A DNA stretch of 43,321 bases from an uncultured Gammaproteobacteria bacterium (GCA_937896195.1 CALBNC010000030.1:1-43321), one strand, 5' to 3'; positions 32,930 through 42,871 are shown, counted from the stretch's first letter. A program made the numbers and translations. The notes: generated from the sequence alone by a model not told the origin.

Positions 32930-34015
32930 CTATTGAGTTGTTATCACACCTTTATTAATTTTAAAAATAGTGGGGTTTTCGTCTTTAATAAATGATAAAT
33001 CTTTACCGATATCTGTCATAAACGTTTGAACATTTAAATGATTTAAATAATGCAAAATAGTTTTAATTTTGGTTGTGTCTAATTCTGAAGATATATCGTC
33101 AATCAAGACGATAGGATAGATATTGTTTTTTACTAACATTGACACTTGTGTTAGCCAAAATATAATTGACAAAGTTTTTTGTTCACCTCTTGATAAGAAG
33201 CACTCTTCTTTTTCATTTAAAAAAAACGTAAGGCTGGCTTTATGGGGGCCGTAGTTTAAATATTTAGCTTTTAGTAAGAATGGTTTATTTTTTAATAAAT
33301 ACTGATAAACGCTATCACTATCGAATGCATTAACTTCTTTTGGCCAGCCTGATTTAAATTCATAGTTAAAAGAATCTATAGTATCAAACAAGCCAGATAA
33401 CTCTTGAATCAATTCACTTGAATTTGTATTCTTTAATTGCTCAATGTAATTAATTCTGGATTGATTAATATTAACAGAGAGTTTTGAAATTTCTAAAAAC
33501 CAGTAATCTAGCTCTTGTTGTTTTTGTTGAGATAACAATGTATTAATATTTTTTAAAGCTTTATTGTAGTTTTTAAAGTTTAATAAAAAGTTAGGTTCCA
33601 CGTGGAACACCCCCCAATCTAAATAAGATCGTTTGTTTTTTGGCGTTCCATTTACTATAAATCCTTTATCGGGCGTGATAATTTGAATAGGTAAAATTTT
33701 AGATAATTCACTACTATTTTTTAAACGTGACTGATCAATATTAATATTAGTTTTTTGCTTTGATTTTTCTAATTTAACACGATAGTTATCAACTTGGGCA
33801 TCCAGCTGAAACTTTTGCTGATCTAGTTCTATTAACTCTTTTAAAGACTTAGTTTTAAAAGATCGGTTATGGCCCAGATAGTAGATTGCTTCTATTAAAC
33901 TGGTTTTACCTTGAGCATTATCAGCAATAAATAGGTTTAACTGTTTACCTGGTTCAATGTATTGTTGATTAAGATTACGAAACTGGGTGATAGCCAGTTT
34001 ACGAATAATTGCCAC
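32930..34015 (-). CDS. recF: DNA replication and repair protein RecF
   Basis: ITQFRNLNQQYIEPGKQLNLFIADNAQGKTSLIEAIYYLGHNRSFKT; FLSRGEQKTLSIIFWL; IVLIDDISSELD. Confidence 0.97.
   Translation of the reverse strand: MAIIRKLAITQFRNLNQQYIEPGKQLNLFIADNAQGKTSLIEAIYYLGHNRSFKTKSLKELIELDQQKFQLDAQVDNYRVKLEKSKQKTNINIDQSRLKNSSELSKILPIQIITPDKGFIVNGTPKNKRSYLDWGVFHVEPNFLLNFKNYNKALKNINTLLSQQKQQELDYWFLEISKLSVNINQSRINYIEQLKNTNSSELIQELSGLFDTIDSFNYEFKSGWPKEVNAFDSDSVYQYLLKNKPFLLKAKYLNYGPHKASLTFFLNEKEECFLSRGEQKTLSIIFWLTQVSMLVKNNIYPIVLIDDISSELDTTKIKTILHYLNHLNVQTFMTDIGKDLSFIKDENPTIFKINKGVITTQ
33594..33609. promoter_or_regulatory. parS-like ParB-binding palindrome inside recF
   Basis: GGTTCCACGTGGAACA; reverse complement TGTTCCACGTGGAACC contains the perfect palindrome GTTCCACGTGGAAC, matching the known parS pattern. 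Confidence 0.8.
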
Positions 34016-34041
34016 AGTGATTAATTATGTAATATGAATAA

Positions 34042-35145
34042 TTAAATGCGCATTGGCATAACAACATATTGATAAGTTTCATCATCAGGACTGCTCAACA
34101 TACAAGACTGGTTCTCACCACCTGGAACAACCATGTTAATTTCGTTTGTTTGTAATTTTTCTAAAATAGAAATTAAATAATGAATATTAAAAGCTATTTC
34201 AATTTCTTTATCAAAGTTTTTAGTGCTAATTTGAGTTTTAGCTTGTCCTCTTTCTGAATGCGAAAAAATATTTAATTTTGAATTTTTAAATACTAATTTA
34301 ACACCTTTTGTACGCTCTTCAACAAAGATTGAAGCCTGTTGAAGAGCGTTTAAAAATTCTAAACGATCTATTACAATAGTATTCTCAAAGTCAGTTGGTA
34401 ATACTTGAGAGTAGTTAGGGAAATTGCCGTCAATAAGGCGACTAATAATCGTTGTATCGTTGCTAACTAAATAAAAATAATTATCTGACAAGTGAATATC
34501 GACCTCACTGTGCTCACTTTTACTTAGTATCTTGGTTAATTCTAAAACAGCTTTTCTTGGTAATATGACTGTTTTCTTGTTAGTCAAGGTGTTTAATTGC
34601 TTAATTTCACCAATAGATAAACGATGGCCATCAGTTGCAACTACAACTATCTTATCTTGATCGACTTCAAAATACAAACCGTTCAAATAAGCTCTAATAT
34701 CTTGATTTCCCATCGAGAAACTTGTGTTTTCAATAAGCTCTTTTAATTGCTGACAATTAACTTTGATAATATCTGTATTTTCTATTTCTGGTAGAAAAGG
34801 GAAGTCTTGATGATTAAAAGTATTTAACTCAAAAGAGTTTTTATTAGTTTTAATATAAATCTTAGATTCTTCAATAATAAATTCAATGATTGTTGTTTCA
34901 GGAAGTTTTCTAATAATATCAATTAGATCTTTTGCATAGATAGTAAAAGAAATTTCTTCTTGGGTTTGGATAGGGTGAGAAGCTCGGATCTCAATTTCCA
35001 TATCTGTTGTGGTTAGTGTCAACTGGTTATCTTTTAGTTGGATAAGCACATGAGAAAGAATGGGTAGAGTTTGTTTTTTTTCAACAACACCGATAACTGT
35101 TTGCAAAGGTTCTAGTAGTTCTTTAACAGTTAGTTGAGTATTCAT
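34042..35145 (-). CDS. dnaN: DNA polymerase III beta subunit (sliding clamp)
   Basis: LPILSHVLIQLKDNQLTLTTTDMEIEI…VVATDGHRLS…C-terminal YVVMPMRI; located between dnaA and recF. Confidence 0.98.
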   Translation of the reverse strand: MNTQLTVKELLEPLQTVIGVVEKKQTLPILSHVLIQLKDNQLTLTTTDMEIEIRASHPIQTQEEISFTIYAKDLIDIIRKLPETTIIEFIIEESKIYIKTNKNSFELNTFNHQDFPFLPEIENTDIIKVNCQQLKELIENTSFSMGNQDIRAYLNGLYFEVDQDKIVVVATDGHRLSIGEIKQLNTLTNKKTVILPRKAVLELTKILSKSEHSEVDIHLSDNYFYLVSNDTTIISRLIDGNFPNYSQVLPTDFENTIVIDRLEFLNALQQASIFVEERTKGVKLVFKNSKLNIFSHSERGQAKTQISTKNFDKEIEIAFNIHYLISILEKLQTNEINMVVPGGENQSCMLSSPDDETYQYVVMPMRI

Positions 35146-35358
35146 CTTGAAATCCTTTTAATTAAAAGTTATTGTTATTATTAGTGAGACTTTTTTGGTT
35201 AATAAGTGACATTTTTCTTTAAAAATTAATCATTTAAGTTGTTGATAGTTTGTTAGTATTTTATGTAAAAAATTGTGTATATGGTTATAAAGTTTGTATT
35301 ATATTAAAGTTATTATTGTTATCCACTGGTATTTACAAAATAACCTTTGTGGATATGT
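35146..35358. other. Candidate chromosomal replication origin (oriC) in the dnaA-dnaN intergenic region
   Basis: Very AT-rich gap with three 8/9 matches to TTWTNCACA: TGTGTATAT (35274-35282, minus), TTATCCACT (35319-35327, plus), TGTGGATAT (35348-35356, minus). Confidence 0.6.
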
Positions 35359-36663
35359 TTATAAGTTGGCTAATTTAAGTTTAATTAAGTCGTAATCATC
35401 TTTTATATCAGGGTTTTCAAACTTTTCTTCAATTTTCTTTATTGCGTGTATAACCGTTGTATGGTCTCTATTACCAAACTGTTTACCGATCTTGCTGAGT
35501 GCTAAAGAACTAAGCTCATGACTGATATAGATTGCCATTTGTCTTGCCAGTACTAAGTGTTGCTTGCGTGATTTTGAGCTTAGGTCTGATACCGTTAGCG
35601 CGTAATGTTTAGCAACTTCTTTTTGAATATCATTTATATCTATGTTTTTCATGATCGGTTTGATTAAGTCGCCTAAGGCAGTTTCTACAACTTCTTTGGA
35701 AATAAAGGACTGATTGATTTTAGAAAAATCTACAAAGGCTTTTAATTTCAACAAGGCACCCTCTAAATCTCTGACATTAGAGGTTATATGTCCTGCCATG
35801 TAGAGAGCTAAATCTTCTGTAAGATTAATGTTGATTTTTTCATTTTGTGATTTTTTTAATAAGATGGCAGCTCTCATCTCAAGCTCAGGCGGCGTCAAGT
35901 GTAGGTTTAGTCCTTGAGAGAATCTTGTTTTTAGGCGCTCTTCTAGTGATTTAATCTTTTTAGGTGACTGATCGCATGTGAATATAATTTGTTTCTTGCC
36001 ATTGAATAAAAAATTAAAAATATGAAAAAACTCTTCTTGAGATTTTTCCTTGCCCGCTATTAGATGTATATCATCAACTAGCAATAAATCTGCTGACTGG
36101 TAAAAGGCTTTGACGCTTTCAATGGAGTTGTGCCTAAGACTGGACGTGATGTTTCTAACAAAATCCATAAGAGGCACGTACATGACCTTCAAGTTTGGAT
36201 TCTTAGCTTTTGCCAAATGACCAGCAGCTTGCATAAGGTGGGTTTTACCTAGACCAGACCCCCCATAAATAATAAAAGGATTGTAGGGTGAGCCGTGAAT
36301 ATTTTCAGCAATTTGCTTGGTAGCAGCGTAAGCCATTTGGTTGGCGCCGCCTAGTACTAAGTTATCAAAAGTGTAGTCTTCGAATAAAGGGGTTGAGTGC
36401 TTCTTATAGTTTGATTTATCAGGGTTTGTATCTGGCGCTAGGCTTATAAAAATTTTTAGATTTTTGTTATGCTGCGCAACAGCATTTTTAATTTGAGTTT
36501 TTAAATTTTTACTAAGGTAGTTTTTAACTTGAGTGTTAGGTGCTAATAATGTTAATGTGTGTTGATTCTCTATCACCTTTAAAGGGTGGATCCAAACACT
36601 ATATTCAGCTAAAGGGACGGTGTCTTTAAGTGTGTCCAAACATTGGGCCCAGGTTTTTGACAT
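35359..36663 (-). CDS. dnaA: Chromosomal replication initiator protein DnaA
   Basis: NPFIIYGGSGLGKTHLMQAAGHL…LLVDDIHLIAGKEKSQEEFFHIFN…GNRDHTTVIHAIKKIEE. Confidence 0.99.
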   Translation of the reverse strand: MSKTWAQCLDTLKDTVPLAEYSVWIHPLKVIENQHTLTLLAPNTQVKNYLSKNLKTQIKNAVAQHNKNLKIFISLAPDTNPDKSNYKKHSTPLFEDYTFDNLVLGGANQMAYAATKQIAENIHGSPYNPFIIYGGSGLGKTHLMQAAGHLAKAKNPNLKVMYVPLMDFVRNITSSLRHNSIESVKAFYQSADLLLVDDIHLIAGKEKSQEEFFHIFNFLFNGKKQIIFTCDQSPKKIKSLEERLKTRFSQGLNLHLTPPELEMRAAILLKKSQNEKININLTEDLALYMAGHITSNVRDLEGALLKLKAFVDFSKINQSFISKEVVETALGDLIKPIMKNIDINDIQKEVAKHYALTVSDLSSKSRKQHLVLARQMAIYISHELSSLALSKIGKQFGNRDHTTVIHAIKKIEEKFENPDIKDDYDLIKLKLANL

Positions 36664-36727
36664 AAGAGGTAATTAAAATTAAGTAAATGATATACTTATG
36701 CATTATATTGTTTTGAGAGAGAAGCGG

Positions 36728-37246
36728 ATGAGTGGTTTAGAAAAGTATTTTGAAAAGTTGCTATGGAGCTCTAGGCTAATGGTTTTAGCTGCGGTGGTTT
36801 CGTCTCTATTACTCTCTTTAATGTTGTTTGTTATCACCGCTATTGATGTGGGAAGTTTGATTGTTCACGCAAGCGACTATATTGGCGCCACCGCCGACGT
36901 AAAAAAAGCTTTAAAAATTGAAATAGTTTCACACACAGTTGGTTCAATTGATGGATTTTTGTTGGCCACGATTTTGTTGATTTTTGCATTAGGTTTGTAT
37001 GAGTTGTTTATCAGCGATATCGATGAAGCCAAAGGAAGCGGCCAATCATCTAAGGTGTTAGTGATTAACACTTTAGATGATCTTAAAGCTAAATTAGCGA
37101 AGGTTATTTTAATGATCTTAGTGGTTACCTTCTTTGAGGTGTCCTTATCAATGACCTTTGTTGGCGCATTAGACTTAGTGTATTTTGCACTTGGAATTTT
37201 AATGGTATCACTGGCACTTTATTTTGGTTCAAAGTCTTCACACTAA
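36728..37246 (+). CDS. YqhA/UPF0114 family membrane protein
   Basis: EKYFEKLLWSSRLMVLAAVVSSLLLSLMLF…HTVGSIDGFLLATILLIFALGLYELFIS; start chosen at internal Met. Confidence 0.85.
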   Translation: MSGLEKYFEKLLWSSRLMVLAAVVSSLLLSLMLFVITAIDVGSLIVHASDYIGATADVKKALKIEIVSHTVGSIDGFLLATILLIFALGLYELFISDIDEAKGSGQSSKVLVINTLDDLKAKLAKVILMILVVTFFEVSLSMTFVGALDLVYFALGILMVSLALYFGSKSSH

Positions 37247-37314
37247 AGCTTTAACCATTGATTTTTATCGCCAAATAGCGTAACATTCAATCCTTTTTTA
37301 TCTAGAGAGTTATT

Positions 37315-38061
37315 ATGCGTCAAGTTATTGTTGCAGGCAACTGGAAAATGAACGCTTCAAAAGAGACGGTCAATACGTTGATCATGGGCGTTCTTTCTGG
37401 CATGGCAGAGGTTGATTCAACTGTTATTGTTTGCGCACCCTTTCCGTATATGTCGCAGGTTGAGGCGTTAATTACGCACTCTCAATTACACCTTGGTGCT
37501 CAGGATCTGAATGTTAACGCGTCAGGCGCTTTTACTGGTGAGGTAAGCGCAGATATGATTAAAGATTTTGGTGCGAAGTATGTTGTTGTAGGACACTCTG
37601 AGCGCAGAAGCATGTATGGCGAAACTGATGAAGTAGTAGCGCAGAAAGTACAGGTTGCACTTGATAACCATCTAACGCCGCTTTTTTGTATCGGTGAAAC
37701 ACTAGAAGAGAGAGAGGGTAACAATATGGAAGCAGTTGTCTCTCGCCAAATTCAAGCAGTGATTGATCGTGTTGGCATCGAGGCTTTTAAAAATATCATT
37801 ATTGCTTATGAACCAGTTTGGGCAATTGGAACAGGCGTTACAGCAACACCACAACAAGCTCAAGATGCACACGCCTTTATTCGTTCAATGTTGGCACAGA
37901 ACGACACGAACGTCGCTCAAACTACTCCGATTTTATACGGTGGTAGCATGAACCCTGGTAACGCCGCCGAACTGATTGGTTGCGAAGATATTGATGGTGG
38001 ATTGATCGGCGGCGCTTCATTAAAATCAGAAGATTTCTTACAAATTTGTAAAGCGGGTTAA
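37315..38061 (+). CDS. tpiA: Triosephosphate isomerase
   Basis: VAGNWKMNAS…VGHSERR…IAYEPVWAIGTG…ILYGGSMNPGNAAEL. Confidence 0.98.
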   Translation: MRQVIVAGNWKMNASKETVNTLIMGVLSGMAEVDSTVIVCAPFPYMSQVEALITHSQLHLGAQDLNVNASGAFTGEVSADMIKDFGAKYVVVGHSERRSMYGETDEVVAQKVQVALDNHLTPLFCIGETLEEREGNNMEAVVSRQIQAVIDRVGIEAFKNIIIAYEPVWAIGTGVTATPQQAQDAHAFIRSMLAQNDTNVAQTTPILYGGSMNPGNAAELIGCEDIDGGLIGGASLKSEDFLQICKAG

Positions 38062-38063
38062 TT

Positions 38064-38414
38064 ATGTCATTTCAAATCATTTTAATTATTCATGTACTAC
38101 TAGCACTTAGTTTAATTGCGCTAGTTTTAATGCAACATGGCAAGGGCGCTGATGCAGGCGCTGCTTTTGGTGCAGGCGCATCTGGCTCAGTATTTGGCGC
38201 TAGAGGGGCAAGTTCATTTATGTACAAATTAACTGCCAGCGTTGCCATTGGTTTTTTTGTAACTAGCTTGACGCTGGCCTACCTAGCAACCAATGAAACG
38301 GGTGCTAATAGCGATCCAGCTAGTATTATGGAACAGGTAACTTCAACCATTCCTTCAGATGTGCCGATGATCGCACCAGCACCATCTGATACCAGCGACA
38401 TTCCTAGCTACTAA
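38064..38414 (+). CDS. secG: Preprotein translocase subunit SecG
   Basis: HVLLALSLIALVLMQHGKGADAGAAFGAGASGSVFGARGASSFMYK; followed by tRNA-Leu. Confidence 0.94.
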   Translation: MSFQIILIIHVLLALSLIALVLMQHGKGADAGAAFGAGASGSVFGARGASSFMYKLTASVAIGFFVTSLTLAYLATNETGANSDPASIMEQVTSTIPSDVPMIAPAPSDTSDIPSY

Positions 38415-38431
38415 GTTGCTATAATTTTTTT

Positions 38432-38517
38432 GCCGATATGGCGGAATTGGTAGACGCGCTACCTTGAGGGGGTAGTGAGCTACGCTCGTGCCAGTTCGAC
38501 TCTGGCTATCGGCACCA
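38432..38517 (+). tRNA. tRNA-Leu(GAG)
   Basis: Acceptor GCCGATA/TATCGGC, anticodon stem-loop CTACC-TTGAGGG-GGTAG, T-loop GTTCGAC, long variable arm, encoded CCA; 86 nt. Confidence 0.95.
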
Positions 38518-38519
38518 TA

Positions 38520-39842
38520 TTAATGGTTAAAAACAATTGTGGCATTAATGCCGTTGTTTTTCCTTGTTGTAAGAGATACTTCCCAGTTATGTGAATCGGC
38601 CAGTTGTTGTACAATTGCAAGGCCTAAACCGCTGCCACCCGTTTCACTGTTACGTGATTTTTCCAACCTATAAAAAGGCTGAAAAACCTTCTTCATTGAT
38701 TCTTTTGGGATTCCCAAGCCGCTATCTTTTATTTGTATCATGGTTTGTTTGTTGGTACAACTAAAAACTATTTCAACAGGCTTGTTGTTTCCATATCTAA
38801 TGGCATTGGTAATCAAATTGGTCAAGATTCTTCTAAAGGCCATTGGGTATAAAATTGGCCGACAGTCGATAACATCCAGCTGTTTAATGCTTATTTTGGA
38901 ATAGCTTGCTGCAACACCGGCAACGATATTTTCTAGCTCATCAAGTGAGTTTGTTGGCTTTTCTTTTTCTTTGGTTAGCTCTGTTCCTATATTTAAAGCT
39001 TCACTAATTAGATCGTTGATAGTTTTTAAATCTTGTTCAATACTATTAATTAGACCTTCACTCTCAGCATTATTTGGCAGCAAAGATAACGCTAAATGGA
39101 TCTGTGTTAATGGTGTGCGTAGATCATGCGCAATACCAGCCAGAAGTACGGTTCGATTGGATAGCAACCCTTGAACCTGGGTGCTCATTTTATTGAACTG
39201 CTTGGTGAGTACGATTAACTCTGTTGGACCATCTTCTTTTAATGTTTCAGGCCAATTTCCTTTTCCAATTAGGCGCGCAGCTTTATACAGGGCGTCTATC
39301 GGCTTAACCAGACGTCGGGTCAAATAAATTGATGTTAGTAAGACTAGAAGAGCGTCTACGATAATAATAATAAAAAAAGCAATCGGTGGGTTAACGCCAA
39401 TACGCGAGCGAGAGAACCCAAAGCGTATAGTTTGATTGTTTATGGGGATGTCAGCCCAAAACCAGCGTTCACCATTTTTGTCAATATTTTCTTTAATAAC
39501 GATCTCAGTATTAAGCTGTTTGTCTAGTGAGTTTCCTAGTAAAGAGATATAAGGCAGAAAGCTTGTGGTTGGCTCTAACTGTGAAGTTTCAGTGGTCAGT
39601 ATCAAATCATGCTTAACAAGCATCTCTTGCGAAAAGTGCGCGTGCTGTTCTGGATTTAGCCTGCTCCACGTTTCTGCGGCGTGGGTAATAACGCTAGATA
39701 AATCATCAGTTGCCCGCTGCCCAAGGGGGATTAGCATGTAATAAGAAAAAGCGGACAACAAGATTATTTGAAAACCAATAGAAACCAAGGTAATAATAGA
39801 TAGGGTTTTATAGAAAAAACTCTTTGGTTTAAGTAGGCTCAT
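38520..39842 (-). CDS. Sensor histidine kinase, EnvZ-type
   Basis: Two TM segments, HAMP-like region, H-box GIAHDLRTPLTQIHLAL, N-box ILTNLITNAIRYGN, G-boxes DSGLGIP and GGSGLGLAIV. Confidence 0.93.
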   Translation of the reverse strand: MSLLKPKSFFYKTLSIITLVSIGFQIILLSAFSYYMLIPLGQRATDDLSSVITHAAETWSRLNPEQHAHFSQEMLVKHDLILTTETSQLEPTTSFLPYISLLGNSLDKQLNTEIVIKENIDKNGERWFWADIPINNQTIRFGFSRSRIGVNPPIAFFIIIIVDALLVLLTSIYLTRRLVKPIDALYKAARLIGKGNWPETLKEDGPTELIVLTKQFNKMSTQVQGLLSNRTVLLAGIAHDLRTPLTQIHLALSLLPNNAESEGLINSIEQDLKTINDLISEALNIGTELTKEKEKPTNSLDELENIVAGVAASYSKISIKQLDVIDCRPILYPMAFRRILTNLITNAIRYGNNKPVEIVFSCTNKQTMIQIKDSGLGIPKESMKKVFQPFYRLEKSRNSETGGSGLGLAIVQQLADSHNWEVSLTTRKNNGINATIVFNH

Positions 39843-39854
39843 TTTAATTAATAG

Positions 39855-40571
39855 TCAATTTTCGACTGAAAATAGATAACCAGCACCCCAAATAGTTTTT
39901 AGATAAATAGGGTTTGAAGGATCGGGCTCTATTTTTTTTCTTAGGCGCCCAATACAGATATCAATGCTTCTATCGAGCGGATCACGATCATAACCCTTGC
40001 TCATTTCTAATAATTTATCTCTACTTAAAACCTGATTGGTGTTTTTCAGAAAAACACTCAACATATTGAATTCACCCACGGTTAAGGCAATAGTTTCGTT
40101 ATTTTTACTTAGCTCATGCTTGTTGGTATCTAGACAGAAATCTTCGAATCTATAGATATGTTTATCGTCATCACTGGGGGCGGTATTTATATTTTTTGTG
40201 TGCCTACGAAGTACAGATCGAATTCTGGCTAGCAATTCTCTTGGGCTAAAGGGCTTTGATAGATAATCATCTGCGCCAATCTCTAAGCCGACAATACGGT
40301 CAATTTCATCACTACGGGCAGATAGAATAATAATAGGCAGTTTGTTTTGCTGGTGAAGTCTACGCCCAATTGAAAGGCCATCTTCACCAGGCAGCATAAG
40401 ATCCAGAACAACTAAATCAACAGTGTTGCTCTGTAAATACGCATCCATTTCAACGCCGTCAGCAACAGCACCAACATCAAAGCCCTCTTTAATCAGGTAT
40501 GAGGTTAGCAAATCCCTAAGTTTTTTCTCATCGTCAACAATTAAGAGTTTTTGTTTTACAGTATCGCCCAT
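39855..40571 (-). CDS. OmpR-family response regulator
   Basis: KLLIVDDEKKLRDLLTSYL…VVLDLMLPGEDGL…ADDYLSKPFSPRELLARI; C-terminal winged helix; start chosen at MGDTVKQ. Confidence 0.94.
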   Translation of the reverse strand: MGDTVKQKLLIVDDEKKLRDLLTSYLIKEGFDVGAVADGVEMDAYLQSNTVDLVVLDLMLPGEDGLSIGRRLHQQNKLPIIILSARSDEIDRIVGLEIGADDYLSKPFSPRELLARIRSVLRRHTKNINTAPSDDDKHIYRFEDFCLDTNKHELSKNNETIALTVGEFNMLSVFLKNTNQVLSRDKLLEMSKGYDRDPLDRSIDICIGRLRKKIEPDPSNPIYLKTIWGAGYLFSVEN

Positions 40572-40750
40572 TAAATCTACACCCCAAGTGTCGTTACAGT
40601 TTTGAAACAAATTCATAACATCTTGTTACGACTTTGTTATTAAACCGAGATATCTCCTCTCTATGATGGCAACCGTGTCATGAGTTAAACCTTGTTTGAT
40701 GAAATGATAACAGAAGTAAAACCCAATAATAAAACTTAGGAGAGAAGTAA

Positions 40751-41362
40751 ATGTTAAATAAAAACAAACTAATAAAAACAGTTAAAACCTATTCACTAAC
40801 AGCAGCAATTGCCCTATCGGTTGGCGGACTAGTAACCCCTAGCGTGGTTAATGCTGATTCAGGTATGGATGATTTGAAAAAAGTATTACAAGGTCAAATT
40901 GCAATGATGAAGCCGGAACTGCAAGCAAAAGTAGGGGATTTGTCAACTGATACCAAGATGGCAGTGATGGCTATTTTAGCCATGCACAGTCGCTTGAGCG
41001 ATACAGCAACACTACGCCAAGTAATGTTAGAAGTATTGTCTGACTATCAAACAATGTCAATGGGCATTATGACTGACTCAGCAGAAATGACGGCAGACTC
41101 AGCAAGACGACTTGCAAACCATCGAATCCCTGTAGGCGGTCTATTGCCTTACTTAGGTCTTGAGAATATTAATGATGGCAAGTTAGCCGTATTGGAATCT
41201 TTTAATGATTCAGTAGAAGGCAATGCGATCAAATTAGCAGAAGCGGCAGAGCAAGGCAATATGAGCGAAGCGGCTGCACTACTGGGGAAAATCAGTACGG
41301 GTTGTGTAGGTTGTCACGCGGTATTTCGTGAATATCCAGGTACGTCGGACTTAATGAAATAA
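40751..41362 (+). CDS. Exported c-type cytochrome with C-terminal heme motif
   Basis: Signal peptide ending VNA; C-terminal ISTGCVGCHAVFREYPG (CxxCH); strong SD AGGAGA. Confidence 0.75.
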   Translation: MLNKNKLIKTVKTYSLTAAIALSVGGLVTPSVVNADSGMDDLKKVLQGQIAMMKPELQAKVGDLSTDTKMAVMAILAMHSRLSDTATLRQVMLEVLSDYQTMSMGIMTDSAEMTADSARRLANHRIPVGGLLPYLGLENINDGKLAVLESFNDSVEGNAIKLAEAAEQGNMSEAAALLGKISTGCVGCHAVFREYPGTSDLMK

Positions 41363-41385
41363 TTAAAAAATAAAGAGGGGAAAAC

Positions 41386-42522
41386 ATGAACACTAACAAT
41401 TTATTAATAGCAGCAGCGATAGCTTTAACGTTTGTTGTACCAACACAAGCTTTTGCAGAATATGGCGATGATGCTTATAAGGAGCGTGTGGCTTTATCTA
41501 AGCAAATCAAAAAAATGAAGAACATGCGCAAGCAATTGCCTTCACCACCACCATCAGGTTTGTTTGGTGTGTATGCTTTTCCTGAGAAGGGTCAGTATGT
41601 TGCTGGTGTGAATTTTCAACAGCATAAGTTTGGTGGTTTGTTACAAGGAGACAACTCCATTTCTAAAGCTGATGCGGTTAATATCGCAGGATCTAATACT
41701 ACAGGTGTTGGCGGAGATAAAGTGCTTGTGGTTCCAAATAGTATTGAAGCTGATGTGATACTTCCATTTATTAACTACACCTTAAACGATAAAGTTGCAT
41801 TGGTGGCTATGGCCCCATTAGTTGAGAAAACAATTACACTAGAAACGTTTAGCATGAATACAGGCAATTCTCTAGGTACAGCTGTAGTCAATCCAAAAGG
41901 ATTGGGAGATGTCAAATTTGGTGCTTTGTACAAGGCCTATAACTCTGAAGACAATAAGCACAATGTGATTATTGACGCGGTTTTGAGTGCCCCAACGGGT
42001 AGTATTACAGAAAGAGGAATGGCGCGCCATATAGGAACAGGAGTTCTTACAGATGGTCGCTTGGGTTACGGTATGCAGCTTGGCGGCGGTACTTGGGATG
42101 CAATGGTTGGCGCAGCCTATTGGGGTAAAGAGGATAAGTGGGGTTATGGTGCACAGTATTTAGCTACCATTCCGTTAGAAGACAAAAACTCAGAAGGCTG
42201 GCGCTATGGTGATAAGCATGAGCTAACGGCTTGGGGAACCTACTCTTGGGAGCCAACGCTGGTTTCCTCATTCAGATTGCGTAGTGAGCATCAAGACAAC
42301 ATGGTTGGGTCTGACTCTAATATAGTTGGTGCGGCACTAGGCGCACAAACCGAAAATTATGGTGGCAAGATTACCGAAGCTAGTATTGGCGTGAACTACA
42401 TGTATGCACCCGCTAAGAATATTAGTATTGAGTACATTGCCCCGATTTCTCAAGATCGTAATGGTATTCAAGCAGATAAAGAAAGTGCGATTGCTATTAG
42501 CTGGAGAAATGCATTTTTCTAG
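41386..42522 (+). CDS. Putative outer-membrane beta-barrel protein (transporter-like)
   Basis: Signal peptide TQAFA; alternating amphipathic strands, Gly-rich barrel pattern, C-terminal aromatic (…ISWRNAFF). Confidence 0.65.
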   Translation: MNTNNLLIAAAIALTFVVPTQAFAEYGDDAYKERVALSKQIKKMKNMRKQLPSPPPSGLFGVYAFPEKGQYVAGVNFQQHKFGGLLQGDNSISKADAVNIAGSNTTGVGGDKVLVVPNSIEADVILPFINYTLNDKVALVAMAPLVEKTITLETFSMNTGNSLGTAVVNPKGLGDVKFGALYKAYNSEDNKHNVIIDAVLSAPTGSITERGMARHIGTGVLTDGRLGYGMQLGGGTWDAMVGAAYWGKEDKWGYGAQYLATIPLEDKNSEGWRYGDKHELTAWGTYSWEPTLVSSFRLRSEHQDNMVGSDSNIVGAALGAQTENYGGKITEASIGVNYMYAPAKNISIEYIAPISQDRNGIQADKESAIAISWRNAFF

Positions 42523-42593
42523 AGGGTAAGTAGTAATAATTTTAAAGGTCTTGGTGATCAAGGTCTTTTTGTAATCAAAAAAAGGAGTAAGAG

Positions 42594-42797
42594 ATGACAG
42601 TAGATAGAATGGTCAGATTAATGGCTGGAATGATGATATTGGTCAGTATTGCACTGACTCAATATGTAGATCCAAATTGGATGTGGCTAACGGTGTTTGT
42701 TGGTTTTAATTTGATGCAAAGTGGATTGACTAATATTTGCCCATTGGCAAAAATTTTGAAGAAAATGGGTGTGGCTGAAGGCGCAACCTGTAGTTAG
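42594..42797 (+). CDS. DUF2892 family inner-membrane protein
   Basis: DRMVRLMAGMMILVSIAL…WMWLTVFVGFNLMQSGLTNICPLAKILKKMG matches the DUF2892 pattern (NR..R…G…n..qs..T..CP). Confidence 0.8.
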   Translation: MTVDRMVRLMAGMMILVSIALTQYVDPNWMWLTVFVGFNLMQSGLTNICPLAKILKKMGVAEGATCS

Positions 42798-42871
42798 ACC
42801 CCTATCGTGCTTTTGATTATGACTCTGTTTCTCTCCAATAAAAGTGATTGAGCTATAATCAGTACGGGATT

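Noticed and set aside
42541-42566. Repeated AAGGTCTT around a short CTTG/CAAG hairpin after the barrel gene
   Set aside because: It is mainly a direct repeat; the stem is only 4 bp, so not a convincing terminator.
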